Assembly: GCA_964531285.1 (NCBI GenBank)
Contig: CAZHDI010000040.1
Location: 1 to 28,838 of the forward strand
Length of the DNA stretch: 28,838 bases
DNA from: CAZHDI01 sp964531285
GTDB lineage: Bacteria > Pseudomonadota > Alphaproteobacteria > JAJFIK01
Direction of reading: 5' to 3'
Position 1 is the stretch's first letter. The number at the start of each line of letters is the position of its first letter. The notes beneath the pieces were generated by a model. It searched no databases. It was given only the letters and a program-made list of their open reading frames with translations, and was not told the DNA's origin. A program made the translations under genes and the position numbers. Shown piece by piece: positions 23,451 to 28,838 of the stretch.

Positions 23451-23984
23451 ATGAGGTGCGAAGTTTGTACGCGAAAGGACTGCCCCGGGCCGGATCGCAC
23501 CGGCCAATGCCGGGGCCAGCGACGGCTCTTGGATTCACTGAATGGGGCGCGGGACGCCGAGCGTCTCACCGCCGAGGCGACACTGGCGGCGCTGGCGACG
23601 CAGGAGGTCGTCGCGGCGGTTTTTCATGTGTCCGTTTCGGCCATGCGCGGGTCCGGCCGGACTGCCGCGGTGGCCCTGGCCCGGCAGACATCGGCCTATC
23701 TGTGCCATACGGAACTCGGGCTGAGCTATCAGCAGATCGCCCGCATTTTCGACCGGCACCGGGCTACCATCGCCCATGCCTGCGGCCGGGTCGAAGACCG
23801 GCGGGACGACGAGCGGTTCAACCGCGTTCTGATGGCCCTGGAGGAGGCGGTGCGGGCGATCCGGGGCCTGGGCGATCGGTTCGATCCCGGTGACGACGGC
23901 CCTGATGGTGTGGGGCCCTGCGGCGTCGGCTCCGGCGGCCCGCATTCGGGCGGCAGCGGATCCTGCGGCGCGATGGCGGCCTGA
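23451..23984 (+). CDS. Stand-alone DnaA domain IV-like DNA-binding protein
   Basis: A 177-residue protein whose residues about 50-135 resemble the DNA-binding domain IV of the replication initiator DnaA. The block from ARQ (77-79) through YLCHTELGLSYQQIARIF to ATIAHACGRVE aligns with DnaA's PRQ, ELTNHSLPEIGDAF and TTVLHACRKIE without gaps as far as the Phe. The AAA+ ATPase is absent. The DnaA contact loop DHTT is replaced by HRAT (103-106) and is one residue shorter, so binding specificity may differ. The N-terminus has four cysteines (C3-x2-C6-x4-C11-x8-C20), a possible zinc site. The tail from 141 is Gly/Asp/Pro-rich and probably disordered. An AAGG ribosome site precedes the ATG. Small proteins with a DnaA C-terminal domain exist in alphaproteobacteria; role is inferred to be regulatory. 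Confidence 0.82.
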   Translation: MRCEVCTRKDCPGPDRTGQCRGQRRLLDSLNGARDAERLTAEATLAALATQEVVAAVFHVSVSAMRGSGRTAAVALARQTSAYLCHTELGLSYQQIARIFDRHRATIAHACGRVEDRRDDERFNRVLMALEEAVRAIRGLGDRFDPGDDGPDGVGPCGVGSGGPHSGGSGSCGAMAA

Positions 23985-24000
23985 TAAAGGACGTCAGGCC
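23978..24000. terminator. Hairpin holding both convergent stop codons
   Basis: GGCCTGA and TCAGGCC pair perfectly over 7 bp around a 9-nt loop. The left arm contains the TGA of the DnaA-like gene and the right arm the TGA of sufE on the other strand. It can act in both directions, though neither side has a long T tract. Confidence 0.4.
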
Positions 24001-24419
24001 GGGGGCGATTGGAGCGCGGCGGCGGCGTCGCGTTTGATGCGCTCAACCATGGCATGGAAACCGTTGGAGCGCTGGGGGCTGAGTGCGCTGTCGAGCCCGA
24101 GCCTGTCGAACACCGGTTTGACGTCGAGCGCCAGGATATCCTGGGCGGAGTGGCCGGAATACATGGCCAGCAGGATCGCGATCAGCCCCTGGACGATATG
24201 GGCGTCGCTTTCGCCGCGGAAGGTGAGCACCGGATCGCCGCCATTCTTGGTCTCGGTCACGAGCCAGACCTGACTGACGCAGCCGGCGACCTTGTTCTCG
24301 GCCGAACGTTCCGCCTCGCTGAGCGGTTCAAGAGCTTTGCCCAGTTCGATCACATGCCGGTAGCGGTCTTCCCAGTCGTCGAGGAACGCAAAATCCTCGA
24401 TGATCTCCTCGATGGTCAT
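23994..24419 (-). CDS. sufE: SufE-family sulfur acceptor
   Basis: A 141-residue cytoplasmic partner of the cysteine desulfurase SufS; it takes the persulfide sulfur for Fe-S cluster assembly. The active cysteine is Cys47 in NKVAGCVSQVWL, and the C-terminal block GLDSALSPQRSNGF is the family's second hallmark. The start at 24419 gives the standard N-terminus and length; the open frame upstream runs into a repeat array and is not coding. It lies 145 bp after the DUF5330 gene on the same strand. No suf operon genes are in the window, so it acts with SufS encoded elsewhere. Confidence 0.95.
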   Translation of the reverse strand: MTIEEIIEDFAFLDDWEDRYRHVIELGKALEPLSEAERSAENKVAGCVSQVWLVTETKNGGDPVLTFRGESDAHIVQGLIAILLAMYSGHSAQDILALDVKPVFDRLGLDSALSPQRSNGFHAMVERIKRDAAAALQSPPA

Positions 24420-24475
24420 AGTGCCGTCCCTCTGCCTGCTGGCTGCTCCAACGGACTTAAACCATCCACGGGCAT

Positions 24476-24534
24476 GCGCAAGGGGGGGCAGCGCATGAGA
24501 GGGCAAGCGCAAGAGGGGGCAAGCGAAAGGGCCA
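24476..24534. repeat. Imperfect ~16-bp tandem repeat ahead of sufE
   Basis: Four consecutive units start with GCG[CA]A: 24476-24490, 24491-24506, 24507-24522 and a shorter 24523-24534. The best unit is GCGCAAGAGGGGGCAA. On the coding strand of sufE they read as repeated TTGC-CCC-rich blocks, 57 bp upstream of the start codon. Confidence 0.7.
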
Positions 24535-24549
24535 TGCCGGTGCGGCATG
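24533..24549 (-). terminator. Hairpin after the DUF5330 gene
   Basis: CATGCCG and CGGCATG pair over 7 bp around GTG, 15 bp after the DUF5330 stop. No T tract. A very similar hairpin stands upstream of the same gene at 24935-24951. Confidence 0.35.
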
Positions 24550-24564
24550 ACGGCGAGGGCGGCG

Positions 24565-24879
24565 TCAGCTGTGGCCGGCGATGGCCTCTTCGATCGAGGG
24601 CAGGGCCGGGGCGGCGGCATCGGCGTCAGCCTCCAGCCAGGTGCCGACGCCCTGAGAAATCATCAGCACACGCTCTTTGGCATGGTCAAACAGCTTGTCC
24701 GCCGTGTCGCAGGCCACCGGCTGCCGGTCGCAGAACGCGCCCAGATCGCCGGACGCATCGGCCACCATGCGCACCCAGTCGAATGCAGTGACCTCTTCGC
24801 TGTCGCCGCCGGTGCTGAAGCTCCACTGGCTCGGCGCCAGAAGCGCCAGAACGCCGATGATGAAAACGATCCGAACCAT
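24565..24879 (-). CDS. DUF5330-family small exported protein
   Basis: A 104-residue protein of unknown function. The first 17 residues are a hydrophobic leader (RIVFIIGVLALLAPS). The middle segment VADASGDLGAFCDRQPVACDTA carries two cysteines seven residues apart, which is the hallmark I recall for DUF5330 proteins of alphaproteobacteria; the rest is helical and acidic. The ribosome site GGGAGTGAAGGG precedes the start closely. sufE follows 145 bp downstream on the same strand, a neighbourhood I recall from other alphaproteobacteria. Family assignment is from memory of the motif. Confidence 0.75.
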   Translation of the reverse strand: MVRIVFIIGVLALLAPSQWSFSTGGDSEEVTAFDWVRMVADASGDLGAFCDRQPVACDTADKLFDHAKERVLMISQGVGTWLEADADAAAPALPSIEEAIAGHS

Positions 24880-25171
24880 CCCTTCACTCCCATCCGGCGG
24901 AACCGCCGGTCCGTCTGCATTGCGATGGGGAGAGCATGCGGGCGCCGCATGAAAGCGAATTTGATCCGCCTACGGCGATTTTATCGGCTGTTGAGCCGAT
25001 TTTTCCCCCAATCCGCATCGACTTCATCTCAACTTGGCCAGACACTTGATGAAAATGCAAAATGTCTTTGCCGGATTCCGGTGGTATCGGCGCCGGGTGA
25101 TGCACTTGTGCCGCACACCGACGACCGCCCCCCTGTCATGCAGCGGATGGGCCACGCTAACCAAGATGAAC
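24880..25171. other. Non-coding stretch with three hairpins
   Basis: No convincing gene. On the plus strand it holds CCGGCGG-AA-CCGCCGG (24894-24909), CATGCGG-GCG-CCGCATG (24935-24951) and a terminator-like hairpin (24983-25004). On the minus strand it must also contain the DUF5330 promoter, which I could not place. Confidence 0.6.
24983..25004 (+). terminator. Intrinsic terminator without an obvious upstream gene
   Basis: ATCGGCT and AGCCGAT form a 7-bp stem with a GTTG loop followed directly by TTTT. It faces the plus direction, although the genes on both sides read minus, so it either blocks antisense transcription or ends an unannotated small RNA. Confidence 0.5.
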
Positions 25172-25200
25172 GAAAACGCCCGGCCGCAAGGGGCCGGGCG
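25172..25200 (-). terminator. Intrinsic terminator of the exported protein gene
   Basis: On the minus strand CGCCCGGCC and GGCCGGGCG form a perfect 9-bp stem with a 6-nt loop, followed by TTTTCG, 29 bp after the stop at 25230. Strong classical form. Confidence 0.85.
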
Positions 25201-25229
25201 AATAGGGATCGTTGGGGTGGCAGCGGGTG

Positions 25230-26153
25230 TCAGTTGCCGAGCATCCAGCGCCAGCATTCGCCCAATTCGCCCAGGCCGTGACGGCCGACACAGAATGCCC
25301 GCTCATCGGGAAATCTGGTCGCTGCGCCGCACTGCTGAAGATTGAGCTTCGAGAATGTCACGCAGCGGCGCATTTTCTTCTCGCCGGTGAGCGAGATTTC
25401 GGTGTGCGGCGTTGCCGGATCGGCGGCGCCGACCACCATCTGCGCGGCCAGTACCAGGACACGGTCGAGCGCCGGCTGGGCGGTTTTGGGCGCGGTGGAC
25501 GGCGCATAGAGGCCGGCCCGGTCGTATTTGCCGATCAGGTCGGCGCCGGTTGCAACCGCCCGTTCGCCGGTCATCGGCACGCCGCCTTCGCGCGCCGACT
25601 GAAGCCGGGTGGCGCGGATCTCCACCAGTTCGCCGGTCGCCATGATGACCGCCGTGGTTTGATTAATGCTGTCCATAACCGTCTTCACCGAAGCCCGCAT
25701 GCCCGGCAGGCGGCGCAAATAGGCCGGCTTCGTCTCAAGCATGGTCAGGAAGGCCGCGTCGCCCATGGCATCCGCTTCACGCCGGACCGTGGTCGCAAAA
25801 TCCACCCGGTTGGCGATGTCCATCGCATGGTGAGCAAACCAGCCTTGGGTGACATGATTCGGATCATAACCGCGCAGCGCCGTCTCGGTCCGGGTCACCT
25901 CGTCCATGCTCCAAAAGCCCATGCCCGAAAAGGTGGTCATGTCATCGAGCATGGTCCGGTACACCGCCGCGGCTTCACCGATTGTGACTGGTCCGGTGCC
26001 GGTGTTGACCGCTCCGGCAGCGGCGGCGGCAAGGGGCGCCAGAACGGTCAGCGCGGCGGCGGACGCCGCGATCCGCGACCGGCGTTTCAGCACTCTAAGG
26101 AGGGCGCCGGCATCGGGCGACTGCCGGCGGATCGCGGAAAGAAATCGAATCAT
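25230..26153 (-). CDS. Exported protein, unknown function
   Basis: I do not recognise this 307-residue protein. A basic N-terminus (residues 1-26, with RRSR) followed by a hydrophobic Ala/Leu stretch (27-49) suggests a signal peptide or anchor. The body is mostly helical with no family motif I can name. The last 45 residues are distinct: four cysteines within RRCVTFSKLNLQQCGAA, RAFCVGRHG and GECWRW, likely two disulfides, which fits an exported protein. The ATG at 26153 has a GAGG ribosome site. It is a single-gene unit with a strong terminator. Function cannot be inferred from neighbours. Confidence 0.75.
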   Translation of the reverse strand: MIRFLSAIRRQSPDAGALLRVLKRRSRIAASAAALTVLAPLAAAAAGAVNTGTGPVTIGEAAAVYRTMLDDMTTFSGMGFWSMDEVTRTETALRGYDPNHVTQGWFAHHAMDIANRVDFATTVRREADAMGDAAFLTMLETKPAYLRRLPGMRASVKTVMDSINQTTAVIMATGELVEIRATRLQSAREGGVPMTGERAVATGADLIGKYDRAGLYAPSTAPKTAQPALDRVLVLAAQMVVGAADPATPHTEISLTGEKKMRRCVTFSKLNLQQCGAATRFPDERAFCVGRHGLGELGECWRWMLGN

Positions 26154-26534
26154 GACACAGCCTCACTGAACGCCTCGGCTCTCCCTTGCGGAGTGCCGTA
26201 CCAATCGGACGGGACCGGCCCGTGGTGCAGGCATCGGTCCTGGAGCCCGAATCATAAGCCAGGGAGGATAAAGAATCCTGGCGGGCCAAGGACTTACCAT
26301 CCGGCAATCTGGCCGGACTGTGCGATTCGCTATGCCGTGGCCGCATCCGGCTGCCGGCGGACATCGCTGCGAAAGCGACAAAAACCCTAGAACCCGTCAC
26401 GCGCCGGGACAGCCCTAACGGGCCGTCTCCCCCCGACTGCGCGCGAGTGTACAGCATGCTTCGTTTTCTCCGATCCCCTCCTTTTGCATTTTTTCACAAT
26501 CCGGCGGCCGCAACCCCGCACGCGTCACAGGCCG
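26154..26534. other. Intergenic region before the histidine kinase
   Basis: No coding frame with a plausible start and ribosome site. It contains ATCATA at 26251-26256 (TATGAT on the minus strand, a possible -10 for the exported protein gene without a good -35) and a perfect AGGAT-AAAGA-ATCCT inverted repeat at 26265-26279 just upstream of it. The pyrimidine-rich 26460-26500 shows nothing further. Confidence 0.5.
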
Positions 26535-26564
26535 TTCAACGTTCATTAAGCATCTGACTCTAAT
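26535..26564 (+). promoter_or_regulatory. Candidate promoter of the histidine kinase gene
   Basis: TTCAAC (26535-26540) and TCTAAT (26559-26564) are 18 bp apart; the -10 matches the consensus in five of six positions. The leader to the ATG at 26641 would be about 70 nt. Confidence 0.4.
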
Positions 26565-26640
26565 CCCGTTGAGCAGGGGACCGCATAGGACAGACAGGCA
26601 CCGGGGCCGCGCAGAGCGGGGCCTTTGCTGCCTTTGAGCG

Positions 26641-28359
26641 ATGGGGTTGCTCTTGAGACGGATCGCCCAGGCCGCGCGGCCGGTGCCGCGTCAGACGCCG
26701 GAAGGCCGGGCCGAAGCCCGGGACGCCGCGCGTCTGCAGGCCGCCGTTGCTGCCGTCCTGGCCGTACCCGCATTGGATACAGGGCTCGGTGCGGGGCCCT
26801 TGATGACCGGTGCGATCGCCGTCACCTGGCTGGGTGCCGGAGCGCTGCCGGCCGGTCTTGCCTTGGCCGGTGCACCCCAGGCGGTCACGCGCTGGACCGC
26901 GGTCGGCGCCGCGTGGCTGTTCATCCTGGTTGTGATGAGTGCCGATGGCGGGTTAGGCAGCGCGGCGGCGCCCTGGCTGGCCGCCCTGCCGCTGTTCGCC
27001 GCCGTCGCCGGCACCTTCCGCCAAGTCTGGGCCTCGTTCGGGATGATCCTGGTTTCGCTGATCGGCTTCGGTCTCTTCGGCGGGGTCGCGCCGGTGGGCG
27101 CTGCGTTTTCCTCGACTGCCCTCATGATCGCGGGCGGAGCGGGCGCGCTTGTGCTCGTCAATGCGCGGACCCGGACTGAGGTCGCCCGGCGGGCGCAGCG
27201 GCGCAATCGCGCTTTGCTCGACGCGCTGGGCGATGTGATTATCCGTCACGACACCAACGGTTTGATCGACTATGCCTCGCCCGCGGTGTTCGATGCGCTG
27301 GGGCTCATGCCGTCGGCGCTGACCGGGCGCAGCCTGGCGGGTCTGGTGCATCCGGACGACCGGCAGGCCATGCTCCAGGCCTTGACCGGGTTCCAGGCCG
27401 GCGAGCAGCGCGCGCTTCTGGAAATGCGCATGCGCCATGACGATGGCCGCTATGTTTGGATGGAGATCCATCTGTGCCGCGCACCCGGAGCTGGCGCGGC
27501 CGGTCCGGTGGTCAGCCTGGCCCGGGTGGTGGAGGAGCGCAAACAATCCGAACTCTGGCTGCGCGAGGCCCGCGACGCCGCCGAAGCGGCCAGCCGGTCC
27601 AAGAGCCGGTTCCTCGCCAATGTCAGCCATGAGCTGCGCACCCCGCTCAACGCGATCATCGGATTTTCCGAGGTCATGCAGAACGAGATGTTCGGCCCCC
27701 TCGGCGGTAAATATGGTGAGTATGCCGATTATATTCAGGAAAGCGGGCGGCATCTGCTCGATCTGATCAATGACATTCTCGACATGTCCAAGATCGAAGC
27801 CGGGCGTTACGATCTGCGCTTCGAACCGGTGCGCGTGGCGCTGGTGATCGAAAAATGCCTGAAGACCGTGGCCTACGGTGCGCGCCAAGGCGGTATTCGC
27901 CTTCAGGTGGACATTGCCGACACGCTCCCTGAGATCGAAGCCGATGCCCGGGCGATGCGTCAGATCCTGATCAATCTGCTGTCGAACGCCGTCAAATTCA
28001 CGCCCGAAGGCGGTGAGATCCGCATTGTGGCGGGCGCCAGCCGCGACATGGTGATGCTCGAAGTGGCCGATACCGGCATCGGCATCCCGCGCTGTGCCAT
28101 GGATCGCATCGGTCAGCCCTTCGAGCAGGTCCATCGCCCGGCCGGGTTCGACGGCACGCCGTCCGAGACCGGAGCATTGATGGCCGGCCTGCCGGGCACC
28201 GGGCTGGGCCTTGCGATCGTCAAGGCGCTGGTCGGGCTCCATGACGGGGTCATGACCATCGAGAGCGAGGAAGGCGTGGGAACAACGGTCTCGGTCGCCC
28301 TGCCGGTCCGCCGGTCGGGCCGCGATGCGCCGGACACTGCGGGCCGGGAAGCCGCCTGA
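26641..28359 (+). CDS. PAS-domain sensor histidine kinase (DivJ/PleC-like)
   Basis: A 572-residue inner-membrane sensor kinase. Residues about 31-175 hold four to six hydrophobic segments with short loops. A PAS domain follows at about 188-300 (LLDALGDVIIRHDTNGLIDYAS to the GPVVSLARVVEER end). The dimerisation/phosphoacceptor domain has His330 in FLANVSHELRTPLNAIIGFS. The ATP-binding domain shows the N box with Asn445 and Asn449 (INLLSNAVKFTP), the G1 box DTGIGIP (477-483) and the G2 box GTGLGLA (519-525). No receiver domain is fused. The HELRTPLNAIIGFSE stretch and the layout resemble the alphaproteobacterial DivJ/PleC kinases that act on DivK and PleD, but no partner regulator is adjacent, so that role is inference. 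Confidence 0.92.
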   Translation: MGLLLRRIAQAARPVPRQTPEGRAEARDAARLQAAVAAVLAVPALDTGLGAGPLMTGAIAVTWLGAGALPAGLALAGAPQAVTRWTAVGAAWLFILVVMSADGGLGSAAAPWLAALPLFAAVAGTFRQVWASFGMILVSLIGFGLFGGVAPVGAAFSSTALMIAGGAGALVLVNARTRTEVARRAQRRNRALLDALGDVIIRHDTNGLIDYASPAVFDALGLMPSALTGRSLAGLVHPDDRQAMLQALTGFQAGEQRALLEMRMRHDDGRYVWMEIHLCRAPGAGAAGPVVSLARVVEERKQSELWLREARDAAEAASRSKSRFLANVSHELRTPLNAIIGFSEVMQNEMFGPLGGKYGEYADYIQESGRHLLDLINDILDMSKIEAGRYDLRFEPVRVALVIEKCLKTVAYGARQGGIRLQVDIADTLPEIEADARAMRQILINLLSNAVKFTPEGGEIRIVAGASRDMVMLEVADTGIGIPRCAMDRIGQPFEQVHRPAGFDGTPSETGALMAGLPGTGLGLAIVKALVGLHDGVMTIESEEGVGTTVSVALPVRRSGRDAPDTAGREAA

Positions 28360-28367
28360 TCCTCAGG
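28355..28367 (+). terminator. Short hairpin at the kinase stop codon
   Basis: CCTGA and TCAGG pair around TCC, with the kinase TGA in the left arm. The stem can be lengthened only with a 3-nt bulge and no T tract follows. Confidence 0.25.
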
Positions 28368-28438
28368 CTGCGGCGCTCTGTCAGGGGCAGCGTCGGCATG
28401 CGGCACGATCTGGATGCCTTGCCTTGCCCCGCGTGACC

Positions 28439-28467
28439 TTGCCGGGTCCGGCAGCGGGATCTACGCT
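28439..28467 (+). promoter_or_regulatory. Possible promoter of the DUF1491 gene
   Basis: TTGCCG (28439-28444) and TACGCT (28462-28467) are 17 bp apart. The -10 is weak. The -10 overlaps the left arm of the inverted repeat that reaches the ribosome site of the gene. Confidence 0.3.
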
Positions 28468-28496
28468 CCTGTTCTGCAATAACAAAACGGGAGCGT
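28463..28496 (+). promoter_or_regulatory. Leader inverted repeat covering the DUF1491 ribosome site
   Basis: ACGCTCCTGTT (28463-28473) can pair with AACGGGAGCGT (28486-28496) over 11 bp including one G·U pair, with a 12-nt loop. The right arm contains GGGAG, the ribosome site of the gene at 28501, so the structure could mask translation if both arms are transcribed. Confidence 0.4.
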
Positions 28497-28500
28497 CCCG

Positions 28501-28838
28501 ATGAGCGAGCCGCGTCTCAAGGCTGAACTGTGGGTGCAGGCCTATGTGCGGCGCTGCGCGGCGGCCGGGGCTGCGGCTTTCGTCGTGTGCCGGGGCGATC
28601 CGGATTCCGGCGTGGTGCTGATCAAGCAAAACCCCCTCAATGGGCTGGCGACAGTGTTTTCCCTGGCCCGGCGCGGCGACGGGGCCCCCGTCTGGATGCG
28701 CGGCACGGGCCCTGACCCGGTCGAGGAGACCCAGGCCGACGCTTACATCGAGCGCCAGCGCCGGTTCGATCCGGATCTGTGGGTCGTCGAGGTCGAGGAC
28801 CGGACAGGCGCGCATTTCCTCGATACCGTCGAGGGCGA
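28501..28838 (+). CDS. DUF1491-family protein, cut by the window end
   Basis: The first 112 codons of a small protein; no stop is reached, but the family is about 110 residues long so little is missing. Recognisable family blocks are MSEPRLKAELWVQAYVRRC at the start, AAFVVCRGDPDSGVVLIK, WMRGTGPDPV and YIERQRRFDPDLWVVEVED near the end. The family is common in alphaproteobacteria and its function is unknown to me. GGGAG seven bases before the ATG is the ribosome site and lies in the arm of a possible hairpin. It follows the histidine kinase by 141 bp on the same strand. Confidence 0.88.
   Translation, partial: MSEPRLKAELWVQAYVRRCAAAGAAAFVVCRGDPDSGVVLIKQNPLNGLATVFSLARRGDGAPVWMRGTGPDPVEETQADAYIERQRRFDPDLWVVEVEDRTGAHFLDTVEG

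Noticed and set aside
26953..28242. A 429-codon open frame opposite the histidine kinase
   Set aside because: Antisense to the intact PAS, HisKA and ATPase domains and without recognisable motifs or a ribosome site.
1..28838. CRISPR arrays, tRNA or rRNA genes, insertion sequences, prophage genes
   Set aside because: No regularly spaced repeats, no cloverleaf with CCA-type end, no transposase or integrase frames and no terminal inverted repeats were found on reading both strands.

Overview
The window is GC-rich, densely coded DNA from an alphaproteobacterium, probably chromosomal. The lineage call rests on a MucR/Ros-type Cys-Asp-His-His zinc-finger regulator, a DivJ/PleC-like PAS histidine kinase, a DUF5330–sufE pair and a DUF1491 gene. 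Two separate Na+(K+)/H+ antiporter systems suggest a saline or alkaline, possibly marine, habitat. I cannot fix the genus. A run of 100 N (21601-21700) marks a scaffold gap inside one gene.

Layout. (1) 24-3973: an oligopeptidase B-like S9 peptidase (minus), divergent from a translationally coupled pair: an exported sorbosone/glucose dehydrogenase-like β-propeller enzyme and a small cytochrome c. (2) 3930-8033, minus: msrB, a MaoC hydratase, an acyl-CoA synthetase and a GMC oxidoreductase, which read as one transcription unit from a good promoter at 8109-8137. An enoyl-CoA hydratase gene diverges from it. Together they look like an alcohol/carboxylate degradation cassette. (3) 9250-19413, cation homeostasis: a CPA1 Na+/H+ antiporter with a C-terminal cyclic-nucleotide-binding domain; a small lipoprotein and a small membrane protein; a hexapeptide acyltransferase; and a complete seven-gene mrp/mnh operon (A to G) whose genes overlap or nearly touch. 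(4) 19610-24879: a MucR-family regulator, a GNAT acetyltransferase, a large membrane-anchored protein of unknown function, an XRE regulator divergent from a stand-alone DnaA domain IV-like protein, then sufE and a DUF5330 gene. (5) 25230-28838: an unrecognised exported protein, a hybrid-free PAS sensor histidine kinase and the start of a DUF1491 gene.

The most interesting part is 23265-23984. The DNA-binding domain of the replication initiator DnaA occurs there without its ATPase, behind a four-cysteine N-terminus and with an altered recognition loop. Its promoter region, shared with a divergent XRE regulator, carries a perfect DnaA box and three ACGTTA elements spaced exactly 20 and 40 bp apart. 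Second in interest are the unknown anchored protein with repeated helix plus C-x(4-5)-C-P elements (20861-22714) and the short tandem repeats and paired hairpins around sufE and the DUF5330 gene.
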